A program made the position numbers and the translations under genes. The notes under the pieces are model-generated. The model worked only from the letters and a program-made list of their open reading frames with translations. It ran no database searches and was not told where the DNA came from. Positions 22,543 to 35,001 of a DNA stretch of 64,000 nt are shown one piece after another (the first letter of the stretch is position 1; each line of letters starts with the position of its first letter). Source of the stretch: Campanula takesimana (lineage: Eukaryota > Streptophyta > Magnoliopsida > Asterales > Campanulaceae); contig JAOWBW010000383.1 of the NCBI GenBank assembly GCA_026119855.1, positions 806,001 through 870,000 of the forward strand, in the 5' to 3' direction.

Positions 22543-22779
22543 TTATGTCCAGTACTTGTTCACCAACACATACTCATACGTTTAATTTGTATCACATACA
22601 CATGATCATCATATGATCATCGATTAAACTTATACTAGTTCTTCATAATTACTAGGGACGGGGATTATTATAATAAACATGTAAAAACATATAATAATCC
22701 AGGTTGTTATTTCCATAACATATGAGAACATGACATAACATGAGGCCTTTCTCAAGGGCCTAGGGCATAATCTCCAACA
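22543..22779 (-). repeat. Diverged fragment of the copia E LTR
   Basis: This stretch follows the last 240 bp of the copia E LTRs (compare 41140-41368), from CCAGTACTTGTT to GGGCCTAGGGCATAAT and a final CCAACA. It is clearly diverged from both copies and no interior is attached. Confidence 0.75.
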
Positions 22780-23005
22780 ACCTAGAGTTAGTTTGGCCCC
22801 TTTATTGCGGGATCCTGATTGGAGAATCCATCAATTATTTTCTTTTTCTCCTGATTGCGCCTTTTGTAACTTGGAGGAGACATGTTCTGATCCCATTTTG
22901 ACTGGTCTCTTTTCGTACATCCCTTTGAACCATTCTTTTTGTCTTTATCGCTCCATTTTATTTTCCAGATTGTTTTTTTTTTTTGCTACAGATCCGACAG
23001 ATAAA

Positions 23006-24677
23006 ATGCCTCAAAAGAACACTTCCTCTCTTAATAATGTTGCGAAGTCTTTTGCTCTAGCATAGAAGAAAAATGAGAGGCCGCTCTTAATAAGGCCGAG
23101 GCTCCGGGGAACAGGATTCCGGTTACCGATAAACCAGACAAGTCTGGAAATGTGTCCTCCTCTACACAGCCAACCCTTACCTGCCATCTTCCTGCGAACC
23201 CTCGCCTTGCAACTGGATGGGGCAAAGGCTTGACTGGCACGGGACATGTCCCTCAGTCTTCCTCAGATGCGGGAATGTCCACGCCCGAGCAAACGAGGAA
23301 AAGACTTTCTATTGTGGATCCGGAACCACCACAAAAAGACAAGCAACAAAAGACCAGTCCTTCCCCTACTGACTTTGACGTGTCTTCTCCTGCCTGTGGG
23401 ACTATGTGCTTCAATCCCGGTTGAGTTGATTAAGGACAGAGAGCGTGTTTGGCCTCAAGATCGCTAAGGCCCCGGAGGTATTTGGGGTAGATCTTCATAG
23501 CCGCCGCAGTGCCAATGCCTATGTGGGTGATGGATTATTGCATCGCCTCCATTTTCCTGATTACAAGCAGAAAGTCTTGGCCGGCTCCAACCCTATAGCA
23601 CCGTTGGCCACGCGGGCTTAGCTTTTACCGAGGTTTGTCTCTTGTCTTATTCCATTATTGAGCTCTCCTTGTTCTTTGAATTAACTTTCTTTGCTTTTAT
23701 AGGTTGCCAATGATCTTATCTATCTGCGCAACCGGCATGAGGCAGATGCTTCCCTTGTTGCGACAAGGAACAAAGAGATTTTGGAGGCGAGGGAGGAGAA
23801 TAATAAACTGTCCAAATCCTTGTAGAATTCTTGCAATGAACTCAAGAGAAAGGATATAGAGGTGATGAGTGCGGCCAAAGAGGTTTCTAAACTTAATGAA
23901 GACTTGGTAGCGGCTCGGGAAGAGAAGGAGCAGGCTAAAGCTGAGAGATTGAGCATTGAGTCAGAGAGTCAGAGATTTGAAGCCCACTGCGCCGAACTCC
24001 AGAAGTCCTTGGATGAGGAGAGGAAGAAAAATGAAGAACTGTCGGCCAAGGTAGACGAGTAAAATGGCAAGATGCTTGATCAGATGCGATTTGAGCATGA
24101 TCGTGAGTTGGTTTTGGAAGAGGAGAGAGCCAAGGCGGTGGAAAATTATAAAAATTCTGACGAGCAGGTGAAGTTGTTGAATGATACGGGTGTGGATCAG
24201 TATACACTGGCTGTCCATACGCTTGCTCGCAACTTGGCGGCCACGGGTAAATACACATCGCAAGAAATTGTGATCTTATACTCCATTGTAGCTACAGATC
24301 CCGAATGCTTTTCTGGTCATTCCCTTGTGCCCTTCTACAAGGACCAACTTCAAGAATTTCCTGAATCTATTCGAAAATCACTTCCTCCCATCTCCCCGAT
24401 TACAGTTCAAACGTTACTTGTTTCCATCGATGTTTTGCGGTTTACTAGGGATGAGTCTGGTCTGCCTCTGGCCGCAGCTTTGGAGAATGTTTTTTGCCCC
24501 AATGGCCCTTATGTTGAAGGTATGGTTCTTCCCTTCTCATCTTTTGCCTCCGCTCTTGCTGCAGCTTCTCAAGCTCAAACCGATTCTGCTGCTAACCCTA
24601 ACGTCTCTGCCTCTGTTCCAGAAGTGGAAAACAATCCTCCTACAATGGATTGTAGTTCAGACCGGGCTGCGTCCTAG
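23006..24677 (+). pseudogene. Coiled-coil protein of plant 'putative gypsy-type transposon' kind, decayed
   Basis: The reading starts at ATG 23006 (MPQKNTSSLNNVAK), soon meets stops, and continues in other frames with a Ser/Pro/Lys-rich stretch. Near 23466-23620 it reads APEVFGVDLHSRRSANAYVG. An intron-like gap (about 23630-23702, ending TTTTATAG) precedes VANDLIYLRNRHEADASL. A long heptad-type coiled coil follows (about 23750-24200, rich in E, K, L; for example EEKEQAKAERLSIES), then a C-terminal region open to 24677. In-frame stops occur at about 23823 and 24060. Proteins of this layout are abundant in plant genomes and often annotated as transposon-related (Transposase_28 type), but I cannot confirm the family. 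Their function is unknown to me. Confidence 0.55.
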
Positions 24678-25017
24678 GTATTTGCTGTAATAGCATATGC
24701 TTTTGAACATTTTGAGTACTTTATTATTTCGTTTGGACAGGGTATCCATGAACAGGTTCCAACTTTCGTTTTTATTTTAGATATTTTGCCCTCTTTTGGG
24801 TACATTAGCCCCATAAACAGGTCTATAATTTTCTTGATGTGTTATTTCTTTGCCCTCTGTTGCATTTGGCCTTAACATAGGTTTTTTCTCGTGTGAATGA
24901 GGCTTATCTTTGCCTGGGAGCTCATGCCAGCTTGAATGATCAAGCTCTCTTGAAAAACTAATTTTTTCCTACCCAAGTGTTATACTTCTTCTTTATCTTT
25001 GTTTTCCAACACGGGGT
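24678..25017. other. Unassigned AT-rich sequence
   Basis: No coding frame, repeat end or known motif is visible. The right edge is the point where the copia E LTR begins in truncated form. Confidence 0.5.
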
Positions 25018-26240
25018 AACGAAAACACCCTCTATCAGTATCCACACATCGAACGGACTCAAGAACGCTTCTTGATTTGACTGCTAGATCCTTAGGCTTG
25101 AAAAACATGGTTGAAGAACCATTCTTCAATCTCCCTTTGATTATTATGGTTTGATGTTGAGCAAAAACCAACCTCAATAACCTAAGTATAATATGTGTTT
25201 TTTTCTCTCTCCAAGAAACTCTTGTTGATTTCCAAAATCAATGCCTAAGGCTAGTTTCCGGCTGAAGAGAACACAAAATATATACTGGGAGAAACCTAAT
25301 TCCATTAGGTTAAAGGATTCCTTTCCCAGAAAGAAAATCTGACAAAACTCGTCAGCGACAAACTATCCGTACGGCTAGTCCAAACCATCCGTACGGCTGG
25401 TTTTTCCACTTCCCAGTTTTTTTCTCGTTTTTCGTGCCAAGCAAGATCCGTTCTGCGTGTGTGACCCAATAGGATTATACTATGTTGGCAACGAGTCCGA
25501 AGACCTCGTAAATCATAAGCGGACTCTAGCAAGCCATTATGACTACCCAATTAGTATAACTTTGAAAGCCCAAGTAACCTTATAGAACATATCACAATCC
25601 CTTTGTCACGCGATATCATATTGGACATAAGTCATGGTCCATGTCAACTTATGTTGTCCAATGCTTTCTCGATCCCGAGTAGATTGATATGAGCAAATAA
25701 CATTGAACGCTTCAATTCATTTGGGTACGGCCGTACACTATTATCAATCTCACTCATCGGTGTGCCAAGCAGATATCTCTCTTGAGAGAGGGACAAATCC
25801 CATCTTGACTTATCATTCTTCCCTACATGAATCCGATTATGCCAATCGTAGCCTTTATAACCACCCGGTTAGGGGTAGCGTTTGACTACGTCAAACATAA
25901 TGTTCATTATGTGGAGACTATGATAATCTCAGGTCTAAGGATAAAATGATATAACTATTATGAGATTTATTATGACATTTGACCATGACATAAATCTCAT
26001 AACGGGTCTATCCAGTACTTGTTCTCTAACATGTACCCACAAGTTTAATCCGCATCCTATGCGCTATAATCATCATATGATTATCCATCAAACTCATGCT
26101 AGCCCTTCATAAGTGCTAGGGACAATGATTATTATAATAAACATGCAAACGATATAATAATCGGGTTGTTATCTCTATAACAATGAAGCTATGATATAAC
26201 GCATAGGCCTTTCTCAAGGGCCTAGGGCATAATATCCACA
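25018..26240 (-). repeat. 3' LTR of copia E, truncated
   Basis: It is homologous to 40137-41368 and ends ATATCCACA (one base shorter than CCAACA on the right). The first 145 bp, as seen on the plus strand of the other LTR, are absent. Confidence 0.85.
25367..25396. repeat. CCGTACGG dyad pair, 22 bp apart
   Basis: CCGTACGG starts at 25367 and 25389 (step 22). In the other LTR the pair is at 40490 and 40513 (step 23, owing to one extra C in the spacer). Further single CCGTACGG units occur in the interior at 28209, 39533 and 39566. A longer palindrome, GTACGGCCGTAC, lies at 25725-25736. Confidence 0.75.
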
Positions 26241-28236
26241 ATCTCCCACTTGCACTAGGCCCAATCAAAGTGTATCCAATACCCATTGAGATTAGTTATG
26301 ATCTCCATCATAATTGCAAACGAGCTTACATAGGATAATTATCCTTGTTATTATCATAAGGTATTTACATATTTTGACATCTCCTATCTTTGACGATTTC
26401 TCGAGTAAGATAGAAATGTCTGAGTATATGTCTAGATAAGATATTAGTCCCTTGACTTGTGTAATAATTATTATTGACACAATGAAGGTACATTAAATTA
26501 GTTACACTAGAAACGCTTTCTAGTTTACTAATTAGAATCTTAATCTTAACATTTTTCTAGTTGCATCTCATGCCACTAGATATTTAACCTTTTGTAGAAT
26601 ATTAATGGTATACTTAGAACTCTTCTAACACCACTATTAACTTAGACATGTATTTATACTGGCAATATTTATCTTTGATGGTTCGTAGAATGCATCTTTG
26701 TAACTATTTACAGGATCATTTTATACTCCATAAAGATCAAGAACGCATCATTTAGTTCCTTTTAAGAACATAAGAGTGTTTCTTAACTAGTGACTCTCAC
26801 TAGGATCTGATTGGTATCATCTCATCATACTCCAAGTATATGAGACATACGGTCTTAGTACATTTATATGGCTTACATGATAGATCCAATTGCCGAAGCA
26901 TATGGAATGCTAATCATGTACTCTTGCTCATTAGTCTTCTACTAAGACTAAATCTTGCAAAGATTAATGCCATTAGACTTTCGCAAGTGACCTCTCCAAG
27001 AGTCTTGCATAGTGAACCTTTCACTATATTGTCAATATTAGTACTTTGACTTTAACCAAACACGTTTTAGACTTATGTTCATAAATCTAAATTCCAAGGA
27101 TGTAGGCGGCTTCATTCAAGTCTTTCATTTAGAAACTCTTTCAAAATGATTTATATATCAACCATATATATATATTAGACTATGAATAAATTACGCTCCC
27201 ACTAAATTTATTGTAATCACAAGTCTCATCCTTGATGAATTTCAAACTCTTTGAATACTTCATCAAAATGAAATTTCACTCCAAGTAGTTTGCTTCAATC
27301 CATCTCATGAATTTCTGCAACTTGCATATTTTATTAGAATTTTATGTATTAAAACTTTTAGGTTGTATCAAACACATCCTAAAGTATGTTCCTGTTAAGG
27401 AATGCTATTTTGATATCCATTTGTCATATTTCATATTTAAAATATGAGGTCATGCCAATAAAAATTCTAATAATATAACATGACTACGGGTGATAAAGTT
27501 TCATCATAATCGACATTATGAATTAACTTTTCTCAATTAGTCTTGCTTAATAAATATACACTTTTAGATTTTATGACTCCAAGTCATTGATCTAAATCTG
27601 GAGCGGACTTTGCATCTTGATAGGTAATAGGTCAATCATTCGCAATGATATCTTCCCTATTACTTTCTATTATGAGAAATCAATATTTCTTGTTATAGAT
27701 AGTATCCTATCAGTTATGCAAATTTCTTGTGTATACTTGAACAAATTTCTACAACTCCTTGTGAAACTTTGTTCAATCTCCATCTTAGGTTCCATGTCAT
27801 TTTTGGGTTTCGAACTCTTCGAGATACATTTTACTCCCACTAGTTCTTTAGAGATAAACGATTTATCTAGAAAGTGCTATTTAGAGTGACAAACGATTTG
27901 TACTCTAAAGGGTGTAAATTAATATCATTAAGATATCCTAAAATACATTTATTAGATTTAGGTGTGATTTTGTCCAACAAAACTTTTCTCAAAAGTATCA
28001 TATCACAAATCTTTATGAAGACAAAACAACCAGTTTTCTTCATTCCATATTTTATTTGGTATAACGAACCTCCTTAGATGAATCTCAATTTAGTGTAATC
28101 GCAGCTGTTTCCAGCACATAATCCAGAAGGATAATTAAAGATCAGTTTGACTTATTATGAGATGAAAAACTGTGTTTTAGAGACAATTTGTAAACTTCTG
28201 GAACATTATCCGTACGGCTGCTGTTTCCAGATTCTG
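26241..28236 (-). pseudogene. 3' half of decayed copia E pol
   Basis: Minus-strand reading gives reverse transcriptase traces: MDIKIAFLN near 27420, a KLQKFMRWIEANY-like stretch near 27300, and a GFIKD-type stretch ending in YNKFSGS near 27190. Stops interrupt every frame. Short open frames elsewhere (for example 27617-27889 plus) are on the wrong strand and match nothing known to me. Confidence 0.6.
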
Positions 28237-30383
28237 TGTCACGACCCGAAATCTAGCTCTATTTTATTAGTAATTAAATGATTTTTATTTAATTATTTGC
28301 TTAGTTATTTATTTAAATTATTATTTATTTAAATATTTATGGGTGCAATTTATGTGTTATAATATTTATGCCTAGCATTTTATTTGGGTCTTAATTGTTA
28401 GTAGGGAGTGTAGTGTTTGTGTGTAGTGTAGTGGAGGGGGCCTAAGTGTAAATCTTTCAAAATATTCCCTACTCCCTCCCTACTCCTCCCTCACCTCTCC
28501 CTCATCCTACTCCCTCCCATTCCCAGCACAAACCTCTCTCTCTCTCTTGGTTGTGGAAGTTTCTTTCTCTTTCCTTCTCTCTTCTTTTTCTCCATCTTCC
28601 TCTCATTATCATTCATTTCTTAAAACTTGAACATTGTTTAGATCGTCGATAGGATCACGTAGAATAAAAAAGATTGAAATCCATCACTTTGAGAAAATTC
28701 AAGTAAGATACTTTTCCCCCATTTTGATGCTAAAATGTTTCATATCATGTTTATATGATGTTTGGTGTGTTATATTTGAAGTTTGATTGAGTTTTGAATT
28801 TATTGAGATTTATTTTGGGTTTTGATCAAAAATGGTGAAATCTTGAATGTGGGGTTTGATTCTTGATTTTGGTTGTTAAATGTTGTTGTTTGAGTCTTTT
28901 TAGACTATTAGTTGTTTTGGTACATTAGTATACTAGTTGGAATGTTGGATTTTGGTGGAATGTGTTTTGGGTATGGAAATGGAAGAACCCATGTTGTCTT
29001 TCCCGATTTCTGGCAATACAGAAGGTTGTGCGACCGCCCAAAATTGCCTGGCGCGACCGCGCACCTTTCTGAAAGCTTTTGTTCTTGTTTTGAAGGATTT
29101 TGGGCGACCGCAGAGTCCCTTTTGGCGCGGCCGCACATCCTCTGGAAGTTTACAATTGTTAACATTTTGTAATTGAAGAATGCGTTTTGATCCAAATCTT
29201 GGGTGTCCTCCTAGTTGACCTTAGTGAACATTGTAGTACACTCTAGCGATAGAATTGAGTCCTTTGTGATCAAGTTTGTGTTTGAAATTAATTAAGTGTT
29301 AATTGAGATTGTTGTAACACTTTATTGATTGGGTTTGATTCTTTTGTGAATAAATACGATATGGAATTTGATTAAGTATTATTTTGGAATGTGGTTCATC
29401 TTCGATGTGCGCTTTGCATTGGTTTACCTTGTGGTAATTTAATTGGATTGGTTCCCTACTTTGGAACCTTAAGTTGTTATTCATGCTAAATTATTACTTA
29501 GCATTTAATTAGAAGCCCAGCTGGCATATTTGTGCATCGGGCGATGGGAAAGATTATAATGGCAAAGCCAAGTCCATTATAATGTTGACCATTGTTTTGC
29601 CCTTACTATACCCCTTTTCCAGATTGGCCTTGGAAAAGTCAAGTTAGCGTTCTTTGTGAATGTATCTAGCTAACGGGCATGATTTGTGTCATGGTCCTTG
29701 TCCTTTGTGACACTTTTATGGTTATTGGTTCCGGTACCGGGGTTTTCTCTTCGGCTTTCATGCTATTATGAAGATGATGAATTGTTGATTATTGAAGCTG
29801 CGCAGCGATCCTTTATTTGGATGTTCCGGTTTGGAAAACCTTGGCTATATCCTTTGTTATGTGTTTATTTTCGCTGCTATCTGATACATGCTAAATGCTA
29901 TGTGCTATGTGATATTTATTATTGCTTATTGTATATTGCATCATAGCATGTCATGTAGTTGCATTAGTAACTTATTGAGATTTATCTCACCCCCTTTCCT
30001 TTTATCTTTGTTTTTCCTTAACCCTTCCAGGTGCTAAGGAATAGTCTCGCTGATCACGAGAAAGAGGACGTCGAGTGTGGATCCATTCTTTTGGGGAAGG
30101 TTGATATAGGTTGGTTTACATTATGTAAATGTGTAACCATTTTGGGATAGTTGTACCAAAACAATGACGTCACTAAGAATTGTATATTTGTATTTTGTTG
30201 GGCATAAACTTGTGGAAGTTTATGATAGTTGTAATTGGTTTTTTATCAAACTTGGTTTTGTAAAACTTTGGATCATCACTTTTGGTATTAAATGGAAATT
30301 TTAACTTCGGTATTTGTCAGTTTTGGTTTTAGAGTCGACGTCCAGATCGCGGTCTCGGGCCCGCGGGGTCCGGGGTCGCGACA
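28237..30383 (+). repeat. 5' LTR of element B
   Basis: 2147 bp, from TGTCACGACCCG to GGGGTCGCGACA. It is related to the element A LTR in the first 150 bp, in a middle block around the hairpin near 29550, and in the final 60 bp, and diverged in between. Confidence 0.92.
29028..29137. repeat. Two pairs of GC dyads in the element B LTR
   Basis: Cores CGACCGC/CGGCCGC start at 29031, 29054, 29105 and 29128, steps 23, 51 and 23. The best unit, GCGCGACCGCGC, has 5-bp arms around AC. In the 3' LTR the cores are at 35802, 35824 and 35875 (steps 22 and 51), and the fourth is lost in a deletion. Confidence 0.85.
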
Positions 30384-30385
30384 GT

Positions 30386-30397
30386 TGGTATCAGAGC
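30386..30397 (+). other. Primer binding site of element B
   Basis: TGGTATCAGAGC lies two bases after the 5' LTR and matches initiator tRNA-Met. Confidence 0.85.
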
Positions 30398-30504
30398 TAT
30401 GGCATTAGCTCTAAGTATAAGTCTAGGTGGATTAGTATGACCTAGGTGGGTAGTAGTGTGCGGAGTGATTAACGGTTGATGTTTTATGCAGGTAATTGTT
30501 CTCA

Positions 30505-31618
30505 ATGTCTGGAAGAAGAAACAGAGGAGGTACTAGTGGGGCACAGAATCAGAATGATACAAGGGAAGAAGCACGTGCCATGTTTCAAGGCATGTTCGAG
30601 GCGGCCATGAAGGCCATACATGATCAAGGTCCGAGGGTAGAACAAGCACCACCCCGCTATGGATTGGAGCAATTTCTGAAGTTGAAACCGGTTGAATTCA
30701 ATGGGGAGCCCGATGTAAGGAAGGCTGAGTTGTGGATTGAGTCGATGGAGAAGATTTATGATGTATTTGGGTGTTCGGATGAGGACAAGGTCCGGTTCGC
30801 GGCTTACAAGCTTGTGGAGCCGCCGAGCATTGGTGGAAGGGTGTTAAAGCTACTTGGGATGATACTCACACGGTGTATGCATGGGAGTTGTTTGTGCGCA
30901 ATTCAAGGAGCATTTCATTCCGGTTTGTTGATCAAAACCGAAAGGAGATCGAGCTACTCAACCTAGAGCAAGGTGTGTTGTCTATAGCACAATACTCGGC
31001 GAAGTTCATAGAATTAGCCCAGTATTGCGACTATTTGGTGAGGACCGAGGAACAAAAGGCTATGAGATTCATTCGGGGATTGAAGACCTCCATCCGTACT
31101 CAACTTATTGCTCAACGGATTGTGACTTTCCAAGATGCGGTGGACCGAGCCTATTTGATAGAGCAAGATATTGGGGAACATAAGAGGAAGACTGAGGTGG
31201 CCAACCCGAGTAAGCAAGGAGCACAGAGCAAGTCACAACCAAGGATTGATAGTCGAGGTAACTTTGGGGGACAATCTCAGTCCCGAGGGCAACCGATCCC
31301 AAGGAACCCGGGTACCACTTCCGAGAACCAAGGAGCCAATTTAGGAAGCCTTGTACCTTTTGTCAGAAGGTAGGCCATTCGGAGGATAGGTGTTGGAAAA
31401 AGCAAGGCAAGTGCACCAATTGTGGTGAAATGGGGCACTTTGTGAGAGAGTGTACGAGGCACCGAGGTCAAGCATCCGGGTCAGGAGTTGGTACTAATCA
31501 GGGTCAGAAAAGGGATGCCGCTGGGAATCCCAAAATTCAAGGAACGGTTTATGCCATGAATCAACAACAAGCTACCGATGATCCATCCGTTATTGGAGGT
31601 ATTGTTTTCTGTGTCTAA
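30505..31618 (+). pseudogene. Gag of element B, frameshifted
   Basis: The start is ATG 30505 (MSGRRNRGGTSGAQNQND). The capsid-like part has YGLEQFLKLKPVEFNGEP and WIESMEKIYDVFGC. A base is missing near 30823 compared with elements A and C, so the frame is lost at the AEHWW motif and regained in another frame near 30910. Residues RTEEQKAMRFIRGLKTSIRTQ follow in two blocks. A further shift separates the two zinc knuckles: the first is disrupted near 31350-31390 and the second lies near 31412-31455. The frame ends at 31618 next to the protease. Confidence 0.85.
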
Positions 31619-32126
31619 TGTGAGCGCACGAGCGTTAGTAGATCCAGGATCATCTCATTCATACATTTCTGTGCAATTTGCTTCCATGTTAAATGCTGCA
31701 TTCGAGTCTTTACCGTACGTGCTAGAGGTGTCGACCCTATAGGAGAATGCTTGATTTCCGATCGAGTCTTTCGTGCTTATGATGTGGTTATTTGTGGTCG
31801 TGTCATTTGTGTGGATTTGGTAGTTCTTCCTATCCAAGACTTTGATGTCATATTGGGTATGGATTGGTTAAGCAAGTTTCATGCTTCTGTTGATTGCCGT
31901 AAGAAAACTGTTAGTTTTTCTATTCCCGATGTGCCTAAATTTGTGTTTGAGGCTAGTCCTCTGAGTAGAAGGGTCGCTTAATTTCTTTTATGAAAGCGAG
32001 AAAATTATTGCATAGTGGTTGTGAGGGGTATTTGGCTAGTGTTCTTGATACTAGGAAAGAATCCCTAGTTTTGATAGTGTTCGGGTAGTTCGGGAATTTC
32101 CCGATGTTTTCTCTACCGAGTATGAT
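31619..32126 (+). pseudogene. Aspartic protease of element B
   Basis: The active-site block DPGSSHSYIS lies near 31637. The later conserved stretch DFDVILGMDWLSKFHA is near 31840-31890. A frameshift lies between them near 31738. The protease would cut the polyprotein. Beyond 31980 a stop follows before the reverse transcriptase region. Confidence 0.8.
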
Positions 32127-33440
32127 ATGCCTCCCGATCGTGAGATTGAGTTTTCTATAGATCTTTTGCCGGGTACGGCTCCGATTTCGAAAGCACCTTA
32201 TAGGTTAGCTCCCGCAGAGTTGAAGGAACTGAAGGTTCAGTGCAAGAGTTGCTTGATCGAGGGTTTATCCGCCCTAGTGTTTCCCCGTAGGGAGCACCGG
32301 TTTTATTTGTGCGGAAGAAAGATGGTTCGTTGAGATTGTGTATAGATTACCGGAAATTGAATCAGGTTACGGTGAAGAACAAGTATCCTCTACCGCACAT
32401 CGATGATTTATTTGATCAGCTTCAAGGTCCGTGGTGTTTTCCAAGCTTGATTTGAGGAGTGGGTACCATCAGTTGAAGGTTCGATCGGAGGATATTCCGA
32501 GACTGCTTTTCGCACTCGTTATGGTCATTATGAGTTCCTGGTTATGCCGTTTGGGTTGACGAACGCGCCGGCCGTATTTATGGATTTGATGACCGGATTT
32601 TCCATCCCTATCTTGATTCGTTCGTGGTAGTCTTCATCGACGACATTCTTGTTTATTCGAAATCTCGAGAGGAGCATGAACAACATTTGAGGACAGTTTT
32701 ATCCGTTCTTGCGAGGGAGAAATTATTTGCGAAAGTTTAGTAAATGCGAATTTTGGCTCGAGAAGGTGTCATTTTTGGGCCATGTGATTTCTAAAGATGT
32801 GATTTTGGTGGATCCTTCAAAGATAGAGGCTATAGTGGATTGGAAGAGACCCGAATCAGTGACAGAGATTAGAAGCTTTCTTAGTTTAGCCGGTTATTAC
32901 CGAAGATTTATTGAAGGGTTTTTCGAGGATTGCTACTTCGATGACTCAGTTGACCCGGAAGAATGTTCCGTTTGTGTGGACCGAGAAATGTGACAAGAGT
33001 TTCGAGGAATTGAAGAAGAGGTTAACTACCGCACCGATCTTGACTTTGCCTAATGGGAGCGACGTCCTAGTGATTTATAGTGATGCTTCGAAAGAGGGTT
33101 TTGGTTGTGTGTTGATGCAGAATGGGAAAGTAATTGCGTATGCTTCGAGGAAGTTGACCCCGAGTGAACAGAATTACCCGACTCATGATATGGAGTTAGC
33201 AGCTATTGTCTTTGCGTTGCACAAATGGAAGCACTACCTTTATGGAGCGAGGTTTGAGATTTTTACCGATCACAAGAGTTTGAAGTACCTTTTCTCCCAG
33301 AAAGAGTTGAATAATAGACAGCGCCGATGGATGGAATTATTGAAGGATTATGATTGTACGATTTCTTATCATCCGGGGAAGGCGAATGTGGTAGCCGATG
33401 CGATTAGTAGAAAGTCTTATGTGGCTTCGATGATGGTTCG
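32127..33440 (+). pseudogene. Reverse transcriptase and RNase H of element B
   Basis: The RT begins near MPPDREIEFSIDLLPGT (32127) and reads through PISKAPYRLAPAELKELK. Catalytic FIDDILVYSKS lies near 32635-32667, but at least four frameshifts fall between 32250 and 32745. The connection runs through DPSKIEAIVDWKRPESVTEI (about 32810) to an open frame from 32911. RNase H residues are visible: IYSDASKEGFGCVL, YASRKLTPSEQNYPTHDMEL, and FTDHKSLKYLF, ending YHPGKANVVADAISRK. Confidence 0.88.
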
Positions 33441-34954
33441 AGAATGGAAAATGCTTGAGGATGTTCGAGATTGGTCTCCTCATGAATCGAGACATGGGGC
33501 TATTTTTGCGAATATTAGGGTGTCTCCTACCCTAATTCAGAGGATAAAGGAAGCTCAGAAAGAAGATCCCGAGTTGGTGAAGATAATGGGTAAATTGAAG
33601 GAAAAGAATTTCGAGGATTTTTCATTGAGCTCGAGTGGAGTTTTGACTTTCTGCGGTCGTTTGTGTGTTACTGATGTTGATGGAATTAAACAGAGAGTTC
33701 TTGATGAGGGTCACAAATCGAGTATACTATTCATCCGGGTAGTACGAAGATGTATCAGGATTTGAAACAACAATTTTGGTGGATTAATATGAAAGGGAAA
33801 TCCGAGTATGTTTTCGAAGTGTTTAACGTGTCAGCAGGTCAAAGCCGAGCATCAGAGACCCGCGGGATTACTTCAGCTATTAGAGATTCCCGAGTGGAAA
33901 TGGGAGCATGTGACTATGGATTTCGTTACGGGACTGCCTCGTACCCGTAGGAAGTATGACAGTGTTTGGGTAATAGTGGATAGATTGACCAAGAGTGCCC
34001 ATTTCTTACCTATTGACATCAGATATTCGATGGAGAAGCTTGCGACCCTTTATATCGATGAGATCGTTAGATTGCACGGGTTTCTGGTTAGCATTGTGTC
34101 AGATCGAGACCCGAGGTTTACTTCTAGATTCTGGAAGGCATTTCAGGAAGCTTTGGGTACAGATTTGCGATTCAGTACAGCTTTTCATCCCAGACCGACG
34201 GTCAATCCGAGAGGACTATTCAGATTCTTGAGATATGTTGCGAGCTTGTGCGATAGACTTTTCTGATTCTTGGGATTCGCACCTACCGTTAGTGGAGTTC
34301 TCTTACAACAACAGTTATCAGGCTAGTATCGAGATGGCGCCGTTTGAGGCCTTGTATGGAAGGAAATGTAGATCGCCTATTTGTTGGGATGAGGTCGGTG
34401 AACCGAAAGTTTTGGTATTGATTTGCTTCGGGATTCAGTTGAAAAGGTTAGGGTTATCCGGGATAGATTGAAGACAGCCCAGAGTCGACTTAAGAGCTAC
34501 GCAGATAACCGAAGGCGAGATCTTATTTTTCAGACCGGTGATTTGGTGTTCTTGAAAGTATCTCCAAAGGTGGGTATTCGTAGATTTGGGAAGAAAGGCA
34601 AATTGGCTCCAAGGTTTATTGGTCCGTTTGAGATTTTGGGAAAGGTTGGACTTCTAGCGTATCGTCTTGCGTTACCGTCATCCTTAGACCGATTGCACAA
34701 CGTCTTTCACGTTTCTATGCTTCGAAAGTATGTTCATGATCCGTCTCACGTGTTACCGAGGGTACCGGAGGATATTGAGCCCGATATGACTTATGAGGAA
34801 CGACCGGTTCGGATTTTAGATTCCAAGGTTCAAGAGTTGAGGAACAAAAGCATTGCGTTGGTTCGAGTCCTTTGGAGGAATCATAACATCGAGGAGTCGA
34901 CGTGGAGAGCTTCGTGATGAGATCGAGAGGAAATTTCCGTGGCTTTTTGCTTAA
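33441..34954 (+). pseudogene. Integrase and chromodomain of element B
   Basis: The zinc-binding part CLTCQQVKAEHQRPAG is near 33817. The catalytic core has DFVTGLPRTRRKYDSVW (first Asp) and SDRDPRFTSRFW (second Asp). The region of the catalytic Glu is frameshifted near 34190-34235. Conserved YGRKCRSPICWDEVGE follows near 34355. The end, about 34800-34954, reads RILDSKVQELRNKSIALVR, VLWRNHNIEEST and, after another shift, FPWLFA. That is the chromodomain-type tail marking chromoviruses, thought to guide integration to certain chromatin. Stop at 34952-34954. Confidence 0.88.
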
Positions 34955-34985
34955 GGTGAGTCTCGTTAAAATTCGGGTCGAATTC

Positions 34986-35001
34986 TTTAAGGGGGAGTGA
35001 A
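34986..35001 (+). other. Polypurine tract of element B
   Basis: TTTAAGGGGGAGTGAA lies directly before the 3' LTR, nearly the same as in elements A and C. Confidence 0.8.
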
